The position numbers and the translations under genes were made by a program. Positions 46,258 to 56,634 of a stretch of DNA of 64,000 nt are shown piece by piece. Each line of letters begins with the position of its first letter. Positions within the stretch are counted from its first letter, which is position 1. The notes under the pieces are model-generated. The model was given only the letters and a program-made list of their open reading frames with translations. It had not been told where the DNA came from and did no database searches. Source of the DNA: Branchinecta lynchi (taxonomy: Eukaryota; Arthropoda; Branchiopoda; Anostraca; Branchinectidae); NCBI GenBank assembly GCA_023053575.1, contig JAKZAP010000005.1:9982001-10046000 (forward strand). Direction: 5' to 3'.

Positions 46258-47406
46258 TAGAGTAATTAGCGGACGTAGAAGCTTTCATCGAAGTTTGCAC
46301 TGCGTGACTATCCAAACTCGACTTTGCCGAAAAAACGCAGAAAGTTCGTATAATATGCAAAACGAATCAATGCCGAAAGGCGGGGATTTCAGAAGCTTAC
46401 AATTCCATGAGGGAGCTCGGGATGATATAAAAGGCAGACTAACCAAGAGAGGTCCTTTAAACAGTATTGTTCATTCTAGCTCCAAGTCATAAGCAACAAA
46501 GCTGTCTCCGGTAATTCATCCGAAAATATTCTTGATGAACAAGAGTAAGATGGAATTTCAATGAAAATTCTCATAAGCTTGCTCGACTCCAGAGAAGTAA
46601 ACAAGATCCCATTCCCTTCCGGTCTTTCAATTTTGAAAGAACTTTTATTCCAACTCAACCGGAACAAATATTTGCATCAAAGCGCGGAGACAAGTAGATG
46701 CAGTCGCTGTTTTAATGCACTGTGGTAGGCATTATTTCCGAGAAAAGTTCCGATTTCTCGGGAGTTTCCGCTTTTAATAAGTTCAGTCTGAAAGTTTTTG
46801 GTCCTTTGGTCACACATGGCTGAGTACATTCCGAGAACTGTATTTAGGATCTTTAGTGTTCATTTCCGAGCCAGTATAACGAACAGTAACTGGTTCTCAG
46901 CGCTGGAGTACTCCCAAAGGGTCTCTGATTTTTTAGTTTCTATACGGTGTTTAGCGTAGTGTTCATTTCCACATCTCAATCCACTCTTGCGGCCACTGTT
47001 GCCGATTTTCGGTTTCCAGGTTTTCAGGTTTTATGTAATATGTTTGTTGGGTGTCAAAGAAAACGGGACCCAGTCTGCCCAGTGATTAAGTTCGAAACTT
47101 GACCCCGGTGGGAGCTGGGATGAGGATGCTTCATGTACTCACGGTTCCTAGTTTCTGCCCCGAATAATCTCGGTTTTACCTTGATACTTCACGTTTGAGC
47201 GCTTGCGCATTTGTCTGATTCACTGGTGACTACCTGACTGTCATAACCGCTTTCCGGAGTCATCCATTGCTGGGTTTAGAGTGGACTCATATGTGCGGAC
47301 AGGGAAAGCAGACTGTAGATACAAGTCAACGGTAATTGTGAGACAACAATCTGTTTATCCATGAATCACCAAATGCGCTAGTGAGTTAAAAACCAAAGAA
47401 ACTACG
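46258..47406. other. CUB-gene intron, no recognised feature
   Basis: Non-coding, between the short MITE and the foldback element. Confidence 0.4.
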
Positions 47407-47699
47407 ACACTGTCAGAAGTTTCATAATAGATAACACGAGGATGCGCGGTATCAACAGATAATGCGTAACAGATAACACTTTGAATGTTATCTGTTGTGT
47501 TTCAAAATGTTATGCACAATAAGCGCTACCATCACAGGAAGAAATGCTTGCTTGGCTCTTCTAACAAACCTTGTTATGCATAACATTTCATGCATAACGT
47601 TTTCAAACACAATAGATAACAACCGAAGAGTAACTGTTACGCATTATCTCCTGAAACTGCGCATCCTCGTGTTATCTGTTATGAAACTTCTGACAGTGT
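47407..47699. mobile_element. Foldback (nearly full palindrome) element
   Basis: 293 bp. Arms ACACTGTCAGAAGTTTCATA...AACACGAGGATGCGC and the complement GCGCATCCTCGTGTTATCTG...ACTTCTGACAGTGT, more than 70 bp, with a further inner palindrome around GTTATGCATAACATT. It would form one long hairpin. Confidence 0.75.
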
Positions 47700-48324
47700 A
47701 GGAGTGCGACAAACCCAATTAATGTCGAAAGAGATTCACTATGGCAAATATGGCGATTGCATATTTTTTCCAAGACAGTTTTACATTTTGAATTTTTTTC
47801 TCATCGAAAGCTCGGTACATCTGGTATAGTTTTTCTTTTCTTTTAGCACTATTTCTATTGCTGCTGAGTGCGTGATGAAATTAATCATCACCATCATTAC
47901 TGGCGCTAGGCTATGATTAGAAAGTTCCCGAATTCAAGCCATTTCATCTAGGAGTGCATGTCAGCAGCAAGTTATGATGTGATGGCAGATAAGCAGATGC
48001 AATATCAAACTTGAACGAGATTCCGCAGTGCCTACAGCGTTTAAAAAAAAAAACTTTAGTATACTCGACTCAAAGGATTGAGGGACTAAATACTAATACT
48101 TTCCCAATGCCCAAGCTGTTCCCCCATTGTCATGTGGTAACTTCGAAATATCAGCTCATGGCTTTGAAGAGACACACCACGCCACAGGAGACTCAAGGTC
48201 TAGGGTTTTGTTTCTTCGCTGTCGGTTAAATGCTGAAATTGTCAACTTATCGAAGCTTTTAAAACGGTATGTTCTAAAAAGAATAATCACATGATCAGAA
48301 GCTGTTCTTTAGCGTTGTAAAACC
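47700..48324. other. CUB-gene intron, no recognised feature
   Basis: Non-coding. TCGGTTAAATGCTGAAATTG at 48220 may be a remnant of a third 821-bp unit. Confidence 0.35.
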
Positions 48325-49965
48325 AACAACAAAACAATATCGGAAGAAGGGACTACATTGACTTTGCGGTCAGTTGAACTTTATCCTTTTCAATCGTAGA
48401 TCTCGTGACGGATGCATACTTGGAACAACTTCTTATATAATCTAGTTGGTATTATAAAGCTATCCGTAACGTTTCAGGATTAAAATACCATAGATGACAC
48501 TATTAATTATTACAAAACTACCTTATTGTTTTACATTACCGTATCGTTTGTACCCGTTGCGTAAACAGTTAATCCTAGGTTATAGCGATAGACCATCGAT
48601 ACAAACTTTCTTACCGTCATATTTACAGAAATCGAATACAATCTGCACCAGTTTTCAAAAATTTCTAGCCCCTCGTGAACCGATTCTTACTTACAAGTCC
48701 ATCTCCCGTGATTGACATCAAATTCACCGGAAACAAATAATGGATACACCAGCTAGCAAAAGTTGCAAACCCCTCATCGCTGAAGATGATTATAGCATAA
48801 AAGCCGATTATTACTTACAAGTCCCATGCATGTCTTACAATTGGGAACAAAATTGTTATTACCATCAAATACACCTGAAACAAATAACAGGTATACCAAC
48901 TAGCAAAAGCTGCAAACTCCTCATTGCCGAAGATGATTATGAGCTAACAGTCGACTGTTGCTTACAAGTCCCTTACATGTCTCACAACTGGTATCGCCTT
49001 TTTTTGGTTTCAGTGGGTACCTGACTCCTGAAGTTGTCAACCCCTTGAAACTTTCAAACTGATTTATCTCGTGAAGGATTTTTGTAAAAAAAAATGGAAG
49101 ACATATACTTTGATCAGCTCATCAAGGGCTATCAATTGCCCTAACCACAACAAAAGAATATCGGAAAAAGGGACTAAATTGACTTTGCAGTCAGTTGAAC
49201 TTTATCCTTTTCATCGTGGACATCGTGACGGATGAAAACTTGGAACAATATCCTAGATAATCTAGTTGGTATTATAAAGCTATCCGTAACTTTTCAGGAT
49301 TAAAATACCATAGATGACACTATTAATTATTACGAAACTACCTTGTTTTACATTATCGTTTGTACCCGTTGCGTAAACAGTAAATCCTAGGTTACAGCGA
49401 TAAACCATCGATACAACCTTTGTTACCGTCAGATTTATATAAATCGAATACAATGTGCAACAATTTGCACAAATTTCTAGCCCCTCGTGCACCTATTCTA
49501 CTGACAAGTCCCATTCCTGTGATAGACATCAAGTTCACCGGATAAAAATAATGGGTACACCGGCTAGCAAAAGTTGCAAACCCCTCATCGCTGAAGATTT
49601 GTGTAGCATAACAGCCGATTATTACTTACAAGTCCATTGCATGTCTTACATTTGGGAACCAAATTGTTCTTACCATCAAATGACAGGTACGCCAACGAGC
49701 GAAAGCTGCAAACCCCTCATTGCCGAAGATGATTATGAGCTAACAGTCGACTGTCGCGTACAAGTCCCCTACATGTCTCACAACTGGTATCGCCTATTTT
49801 TGGTTTCAGTTTGTACCTTACTACTGAAGTTGTCAACCCCTTGAAACTTTCGAGCTGGTGTATCTCATGAAGGAATTTTTGTACCAAAAAATGGATGACA
49901 TGTTCATTGATCAGCTCATCAGCGGCTATCGATTGCCGTCGAAAAAATAATTCTACCTGTCTTAG
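48325..49965 (+). repeat. 821-bp tandem duplication with nested ~150-bp units
   Basis: Two units (48325-49144 and 49145-49965), offset 821. Each contains tandem 150-160-bp subunits with TTACAAGTCC and GCAAACCCCTCAT. Each also has a frame with two copies of a 45-50 residue motif (SKSCKPLIAEDDY, LQVPCMSYNW / LQVPYMSHNW), and MEDIYFDQLIKGYQLP or MDDMFIDQLISGYRLP at the unit end. Unrecognised; could be a decayed gene or a satellite. Confidence 0.7.
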
Positions 49966-51449
49966 TTCAAAAGTTGACTTTTTGACGTAGGACAACTTCT
50001 AACGTCACCACCTAGAAAGGAGCAAAGGATAAGCTCTAGTTTCTTTAGTAATGAGAGAACTTCTAAAGTTTAACAGGTACATCTGATACCATTTCTCTAC
50101 CGCAAACCCAAGTGCAAAAAACCGAATGATAAATTCAGCTGAAATCGCGTACACAAATGGATATAAACAATAGAGGGCAGCACTTTCGGACCCGTGGGAA
50201 AAAGACACTTTTTGGTTTCTGTAGATTTTTCTATTTATCACTCAAAGAAGATATGTTTGCCGTGGGGCCGGGTAACTGCCGCATATATTTCACACTTATA
50301 GTTTTTAGTCCATCTTCAATTTGAAACTGGTGCCTGCCTGCTTGCGTGCTAGAACGGAGCTTTCCACTCGAAAGCAGAAACATGGTTTGATGAAACGAAA
50401 GGTTGGCGGCACAACTTCTGATCGTCCTCTCTGACATAGGCTATATAACTCCACTTCACTTCGCATACCGTAGGCTCTGGCTCGAGGACAAGCAAAAACC
50501 ATCCTTTTTGGCCCCAGGCAAGAGTTCTACGGAGCTCTCCAAAATGTAATGTCATATTCATCAATCCGGCCTAAGGTTCGCACTTTCCGTAAAAACCGCA
50601 CAGGTTAGACCCTTACCAATTACCAGGAATAAAATGAAATCGGCGGCATAGAAAAAAATAAAAAAAATAAAACGAGGACAAAACCAAAGTGTTGCTCTCG
50701 CAACACAAATACAGTAAGGGTAGGTCTAAAACTAATAATGTACTGGAAGATATGGAGTTATAGCGTGTCACACGATTAAAAGAAATTAAAACCAAAATGT
50801 GATTAAAACACAAATTGAAGCTTCTAAAGATCTAATACTTTTTTCCACTAGACCCAACTCACCTGCTCGAACGCAAATCCACACTTTTTAGGATCAAGGC
50901 TTTACATTGCAAGGCCGAAAGTTCGACATTTTTGTTTAATTATCACAAATATTAAACAAACACTGCAGACAAACAGACTTCGCACGGGTGCAGTGCCTAT
51001 CTATTTTTTATTTAGTTTATTCACGCCCACAGAGAAAAGAACTAAAAGAGAAAAAAACAACAACTAGTAAACTGACAGAAACTAACATCTGAATGGCCTT
51101 CCATCAAACAGATTAAGATACAAAAAAAAAGTAACCTCAACTTGAAAGCTGATTGGTCTTATAATTTTAAGATATATATAACCTCCCCACTCCCAAAATG
51201 TAATATATCAAACACATACAGAAGAAAGCGAGAAATGAGAATGAATCTACTAGCAACCAGCTTGTAACTCACACTCCCTGGTTCAGTCCTCCGTGCTCCA
51301 TCGCTCACTCCATTCACGAGTAAAGAAAAGGAAATACAAATAAAAGAGTAAATTTTTTAATAGTTGGGAGTCTACGAAATTTCCTAGGAAAATCTACGAT
51401 TTTCGATCTAAGATTTGGCGGAAAATATGCTGTATGCTTGTTTTTCCAG
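49966..51449. other. CUB-gene intron, no recognised feature
   Basis: About 1.5 kb of non-coding sequence ending at the 51450 acceptor. Confidence 0.45.
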
Positions 51450-51826
51450 GTATCAATATTCGCCCTGGACGTTGGTCCCCACTCATCTGAAGGATGCCAA
51501 CAGGGATTTCTGCGAATCTGGGAACCACAACTGCAGAATCATTCGACTGGGGGGTGGTGTGGCGGGTCCATCAGCGAACATGATCCATTAGAATATTACA
51601 GTACGACCTCAACCATCTCCATCTCCATATATTCTAACGTGTCATTCTCACCTGACGACAAAGATCAATTGCTGAGTTTGAACTACAGATTCTTGAAAAA
51701 AGAATCGATAAATTGGTCGAAGCTTCTGGATGAAGGAAAACAAGATACTCAGGATCCAGTAAAGAAGGAGGGCGGTCTTTGTCAGGCTGGGCGTCATGAC
51801 AAGTGTGAGTCGACCGAAACAAAAAG
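51450..51826 (+). CDS. CUB-domain protein exon (second half of CUB 1 and linker)
   Basis: Exon of 377 nt. The acceptor is TGCTTGTTTTTCCAG; the donor is AAAAAG followed by GTAAGAG at 51827. It starts in phase 0 and ends in phase 2. It encodes VSIFALDVGPHSSEGC, then FLRIWEP, GGWCGGSISEHDPLEYYS, a short beta-rich stretch and LSLNYRFLKK. Together with the exon at 43934 this supplies cysteines 3 (EGC) and 4 (WCGG) and completes one CUB domain. Sequons NHS and NVS support an extracellular location. The C-terminal 45 residues form a charged linker with one pair of cysteines. A competing donor (AAGT|GTGAGT near 51804) exists, but only the later one matches the phase of the next exon. Similar proteins with the GPHSSEGC and SISE-DP-EYYS pattern occur, as I recall, in arthropods. 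Confidence 0.82.
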
Positions 51827-52209
51827 GTAAGAGCTGAATAGTGCTCACATTCTGATTTGTAACCAACAACAAGAGTTACGAGCTCAGCTGGCACTTGTTA
51901 CGAGTAGGTGGTGTGAGAAACGAGAAAGTAACTCTGAGCATTTTCCCGCAAATTCTGGCCCCCTCCCCAACTTGCTCGGAGCTGGTCCGGACCCTAAAAT
52001 ATATCAGATAAGGCATACGATGTCTTTACTTTCCAACTGTCATTCAAATTGCCTTAGGCTAGAATTGTATTAATAATTTTTACAAACTCATCAGAATTAG
52101 TGAGGCGTCGTTTTTTATGCCACTGGCATGTCTGACGCTTTTGAGAAATACCAGGTTTGTTTATATCTGCCATTAAAAATTGTACCTTACCTTACCTTAA
52201 ATCACTCCC
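51827..52209. other. CUB-gene intron, no recognised feature
   Basis: Follows the 51826 donor; leads into family B copy B4. Confidence 0.4.
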
Positions 52210-52653
52210 TCGTTTACCTCCTGTGCGAGTAACAACATTTCCAGGACTCCCCCTCCAACTCTCCCCACTGTGGCCGAATACGACTCAGACACATAAACTT
52301 CGAATCTTAAACATATCCTCTTCCGTTCATTAAGTTTAACTCGGACTGGAGCATATCTGCAAATTTCCGGTTCCCGCTATATCCTCCTCCTACCTTGGTC
52401 AGATCCGGTTCGGACGCCAACTCACAAATCTAGGCCGCATAAGCTTGGTACTGTCCAGCTTCCATCCCATTTGGCCCATCCCTTTGGTTTATGTGCATGT
52501 CAGGTCATCAGTCTTTTCACCCATAAAGTTTCACTTGAGTCGGACCATTTGTTCGCAACCTGTGTCAGTAATTAAATACTCTCTGAGCCCAAACTGACTT
52601 TGAAACATATTCAAATAATGTATACACCGGATACGTCAGCTACGACTCTTCAT

Positions 52654-52697
52654 CAGCGATATTTCGGCCCTTCTTGGCAAGGGTCCTCGTCAGGCTG
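52654..52697 (-). ncRNA. Hammerhead ribozyme core, left half of PLE derivative
   Basis: Same 44-nt core as in the 2.4-kb PLE on the minus strand, with every core base and the CAGC/GCUG stem I kept. Confidence 0.72.
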
Positions 52698-52823
52698 TCA
52701 ATCTTCTGGGTCAAGGGAAACAAACCGGTAATAATCAATTATTACAGGTCTATTACAATTGATCATTATTACAATTGATTATTACAAGTTTGTTTCCTTC
52801 CCGACGTTGACCCAGAAGATTGA

Positions 52824-52867
52824 AAGCCTGACGAGGACCCTTGCCAAGAAGGGCTGAAATATCGCTG
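52824..52867 (+). ncRNA. Hammerhead ribozyme core, right half of PLE derivative (degenerate)
   Basis: Core boxes CTGACGA, GAAA and TATC are present, but stem I is AAGC opposite GCTG (one pair lost) and the stem II closing pair is altered (GGGCT before GAAA). Activity is likely reduced. Confidence 0.6.
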
Positions 52868-53377
52868 ATGAAGAATCGTAGCTGAAGTATCTGTTCTATA
52901 CATTATTTGAATATAAGTCAGTAATTTCCGGATTCCCCCTCCCTCAACTCCATGAAAAATGGTTGGAAGTCTTCCTAGGGCGTTGTTTCAGGTTACTAAT
53001 ATTCTGACCAAGTTTTCGTCCTTAGCACATCTGGAAGTATCCTAACTCGCTAATGCTTATGCTTGTTCTTCCCGCCAAATTCCATCCCGACCCCTTGACG
53101 CTAAGCATTTCACAGAAATTCCAGTGCCCCCTTCTAGCCCCCCCCCAGCCGATCGGATACGGTTCGGACTTGACACGGAACATATGAGACATGAGCTCTT
53201 TCCACTTGCTAAGTTTCCTTCAAATCCGGTCGCCCGTTCAAAAGTCATGAATGCCACTAGATTCCGGATTCCCCATCACTCCACCCCTCCCACTATATTC
53301 GGATCATGCAATCAACTATTCCCAAGTCGGTCAATTCGGATTCCTCATATTCCTGTCGAGTTTGATCGGGAGCATAT

Positions 53378-54127
53378 CACGAGCCAAATTTTCACGAGAC
53401 AATCAGCTTTTGACAAGTGTCAAGAGGCAAATCCGCACGAGGCAATCATAGCATTAGACAAATCTTCGAGAGGCAATTATTCATTAGGCAACCCTTCCAC
53501 AAGAAAACCCGGATTAAGAAAAGTAGGATTAAGACAATCAGCTTAGAGTAAACTACCGTACATATAGTAGAGAATGCATGTTAGGATAGTAGCCAGTTTT
53601 GGAAACAGAATGTCAACCCAAATCCAGTTCGAAATGCTGAAAACTGCGAGAGGAGAGGAGGGACGGCAGTCCATACGAGTGGCTACAAGTTCGTTCTGCT
53701 TTCAACATATTTAGAAAGCAGCTACTACAGATGCTCTGACAAAGGCTGTCCAGTACGAGGGAAAGAATGTAATTGCAACTTTACTATAACTTCCACGACG
53801 GACCCAAACACATATATAACCACGCAGCGGTTGTCAACGACAAAGTTCGAGAGTTAGCAAAGAGAAAAATTGACATTTCGACCAGTATTCATACCAAGAA
53901 AGCCTACAAAGAAGCCCTTCGAGAAGTCTTTGTCGAGAAATTTATAGAAAGTCTTTATGCCGCATTTGTCTCACGGAAATTTGTCTTGAGCAAGGCTTGC
54001 TTCGTGATAATTTGTCTCCTGATAATTTGTCTTGCGAAAAATTGCCAAATGACTGACTTGCCTCGCGAAAATTTGTCTAGAAATTTGTGTCTCGTGACTG
54101 ACTTGTCTCGTGAAAACTTGTCTCGTG
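53378..54127. mobile_element. TIR element with MULE-like remnant, inserted in family B
   Basis: Inverted ends of short CACGAG-ACAA repeats (CACGAGCCAAATTTTCACG at left; GACTTGTCTCGTGAAAAC, TTGTCTCGTG at right). The interior (about 53640-53975, plus) reads GYKFVLLSTYLESSYYRCSD and KGCPVRGK, then HIYNHAAVVNDKVRELAK. This resembles the FLYWCH-like zinc finger and His-x-His linker preceding Mutator-like transposases. Flanking duplication not seen. Confidence 0.5.
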
Positions 54128-54659
54128 ATAGGTAGCCGTTTGATCATACTAGTAATTCGGAAAGCACCGAACTCGCTGCATCATCAGGACGCCTCCCCCC
54201 CCCCAACTCCCCCACAGTGTCCGAATCCGGTCCAATGAAGTATCTAAGACTTGAGCTTGTTCTTCCCACCAAGTTTTATCCCGATCCCTCCACTCTATGC
54301 GTTTCCCAATATTTCCGGTTCCCCTCTCCAGCCCCCCCCCGAAAGTCACCGGATCCGGTTCAGATTTGAAGTAGGTCGTCTGAGACACGAGGTCTTTCCA
54401 AATATCAAGTTTCGTTAAGATCCGATTATCCTTTCAAAAGTTATAAATACCTCAAGATTCCTGATTCCCCCTCCTTCCACTCCCCCACGATGTCCGGGTC
54501 GGGGAAATGAATGACTGTTTCCTAGTTAATCATTTTGGGTCCCTGATACGCCTGCCAAGATTCATCCTATCTTATCTGGAAGGGCCCGAACTAGCAAAAC
54601 CCGGACCGACCGACAGACGGACGGACAGAAATTGCGATCGCTATATGGCACTTGGCCGT

Positions 54660-55164
54660 AAAGCAAGTGCCATACAAACCAAAGCGTAACATTCCATGAT
54701 GGACCCGATTTGCTCCCAAATGCATTCTGCATATTCTTTTGTAAAGTAGTTGCTTGGGGGAAATGGTCATTATGGCAACATAGTTCATGAAAGCAGATAA
54801 CCAAATTTCAAAATCAAATCTCCCGCTCATTGATTATTCAGTAGGTAAAATTGCACTGACTAGCTCAAGAGACACCATCCGTCTTAGAAATGTGATGATT
54901 TTTAAATGGAGATGACAGAAAAATTTCTACGCAAATTATGAAATAAATAAATGATAAAAAAAAATTACCTTTAATTTATATACCAGCAAAATATTTTTCT
55001 TTCTTGTCAATATGTATTCTGAACTTGCCAATCTCGGTGCTTCCGTATCACGTTACTGAAGGACCCGAGGGTCTCACCGAATCCTTCTTTGAATTGGCCG
55101 TTTGGATGGGGGGTGATCTGGATGTTGCATGTACGAAAATGCTTCCAATTTAACTCCTTTAAAC
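54660..55164. other. CUB-gene intron, no recognised feature
   Basis: AT-rich sequence between B4 and MITE H2. GCAAGTGCCATACAAACC at 54663 mirrors the B4 start. Confidence 0.35.
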
Positions 55165-55167
55165 TAA

Positions 55168-55372
55168 GACCCTGTTCCACCCTTCTAACAATAGTAACCA
55201 TTAGTTACTATTTTGGTTCCAACCTTGTGAAAAGTTACAAGCTGCCCGTCCCAACCTTGTCAAAATAAAAACTAATAGTCACTATTTGCTTACCACGCTC
55301 GGGAGCATAGTAAGCGTGGTAACTACGACGTCGTGCGTAGTAGCTACGGTAAGTAGGGCCGGGGACACGCTC
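55168..55372. mobile_element. Family H MITE, copy H2
   Basis: 205 bp, ends GACCCTGTTCCACC / GGGGACACGCTC, flanked by TAA on both sides (55165-55167, 55373-55375). TAA duplications suit PIF/Harbinger. Confidence 0.75.
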
Positions 55373-55434
55373 TAACTAAGAGATCGACCGATGAGGAACT
55401 CCTGAGTTCACGAAAAACAGGATACTTTAAGCGT

Positions 55435-55640
55435 CACCGTTAAAGTGGTTTCCTACTCTCGAAGTCATCGTAAACAAAGATGATGTTAGCGAGTTTGGAC
55501 TCTCCATAGGCAATAATAGTTTCCCCAGCAGACGACTTTACGTCATCGGACCATGGACTGACGGACTCTAAATCGGACACATTATTGAGCAAATCTTCAT
55601 GATAAGTGAAACTTTCACGGTTTGGCAATTCGCCCGATGA
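55435..55640 (-). pseudogene. Short-chain dehydrogenase/reductase-like fragment
   Basis: A minus-strand frame reads LLNNVSDLESVSPWSDDVK, then IIAYGESKLANIIF. The last block matches the catalytic Tyr-x-x-x-Lys segment of classical SDR enzymes of the retinol dehydrogenase type (AYGQSKLANILF). Nothing of the Rossmann dinucleotide fold or the C-terminal half is found nearby, and the frame stops 12 residues later. It may be a retro-copied or duplicated exon fragment. It lies in the CUB-gene intron between MITE H2 and the exon at 56317. Confidence 0.42.
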
Positions 55641-55848
55641 ATCTCAATGATCATCGCAGACTTGACAATAGCACCTGGAATCCTGTCCAAGTAAAGGGGG
55701 AATAGTAATGCGACCACGCCCACAGAAAGAATCTAGACTGGACAGCTTTATCCATTTCTATTTCTTTCTCATCCATTTCTTTCCTTTCGGTTTTTACCAT
55801 TCAACCTTGCATCACCGGCTTTGACCCTATACTCTTTTATGTCGTAAA

Positions 55849-56032
55849 GAAACGATAAAAACCTTGAACCTCGAGACATTTTGACAACCATCTTTAATGA
55901 AACCTGTGGCTTGAAACCCAACCCCTTAGTTCCCTTGACTAATGCTGACAAACATCGCATCGCGAAGAACATCTGCGGGTCCCAGGTTCAGCAACTGGCG
56001 CAGGAACGTCTGACCCTCCGGAACGTCTGAGG
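55849..56032 (+). other. Unrecognised coding-like stretch
   Basis: A plus-strand frame of about 58 codons of balanced composition: EPRDILTTIFNETCGLKPNP, VPLTNADKHRIAKNICGS, QVQQLAQERLTLRNV, then TGA. It is 285 bp upstream of a CUB exon on the same strand. There is no clear splice site and I recognise no family. Confidence 0.22.
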
Positions 56033-56316
56033 GTCAGAAGTCTAAAGGTTTTGCTCATAGTTAAAAGAAATGCGTATCCTTTTCAAAGCGCCCCATGCTC
56101 GTCCTGCGTGACGGTTTGACTATGAAGCCTTCAGGCTCCTTGATTGCTGCGTTCTTCAGAAATAAGTGGGTCCATCCTTTGGTTCCCTAAAATGTCGGAT
56201 GATTTGCTGACCAGTTCGTCATCAAAGTTTCAACACAAGAGAAACAATCCTGTCATCAGGTGGTTCTAGCACAAAGCCCTTTCTCCAGGAAAATTGAAGT
56301 CCAACTTTTCTTCTAG

Positions 56317-56634
56317 GGAGACATTCACTGGAGACCACGTGCCCGGTACCGTCTGCGACAGAACCATTTACGACTGTCACACAAGAAGATGCTTCATTGT
56401 CTCCCCCAACTGGCCAGGAACACCCCCTCGTAACGTGACCTGTCGATATTTTGTATCAAAAACTACCTTAAAGACTGAGCCAAACGGAGATTCTTCAAAA
56501 TCATCTGGAGCAGCAAATGGAAGTCTTATCCAATTAGGGCCGTCGAAATCAATCCGGCTTAAGAATCCGGCAAGAATACAGCTGGACTGGAACGGAAATT
56601 ACGTCAAAAGCTGGGATGACTGCAACAAGTCAAG
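56317..56634 (+). CDS. CUB-domain protein exon (start of CUB 2)
   Basis: Exon of 318 nt. The acceptor is CTTTTCTTCTAG; the donor is TCAAG followed by GTGAGC at 56635. It is phase 2 at both ends and matches the phase 2 end of the exon at 51826. It encodes ETFTGDHVPGTVCDR, then YDCHTRRCFIVSPNWPGT and PRNVTCRYFV. This is the opening of a second CUB domain: the SP-x-x-PG turn, the second Cys, and sequons NVT and NGS. It ends within the domain after IQLDWNGNYVKSWDDC, so further exons must follow. None was recognised to 64000. The protein is probably secreted or the ectodomain of a membrane protein; its specific role is unknown. Confidence 0.8.

Larger units (their letters stand above)
52607..52914. 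mobile_element. Terminal-repeat-only PLE derivative (palindromic)
   Basis: A 308-bp insertion made of two inverted PLE terminal repeats with no coding DNA between them. Outer ends are ATATTCAAATAATG and its complement, then the CGTCAGCTACGA and CTTCATCAGCGATATTTCGG blocks seen in the full copy at 14777-17175. The centre (52735-52800) is an AT-rich palindromic joint of ATTATTACAA units. It lies inside a family B repeat. Confidence 0.8.
52210..54655 (-). mobile_element. Family B copy B4 (interrupted twice)
   Basis: Minus-strand modules (CCCGATCCCTCCACTCTATG, TTTCCGGTTCCCCTCTCCAG) from about 52210 to the start GCGATCGCTATATGGCACTT at 54638-54657, with GACGGACGGACAG at 54614. Interrupted by the PLE derivative (52607-52914) and a TIR element (53378-54127). 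Confidence 0.7.
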
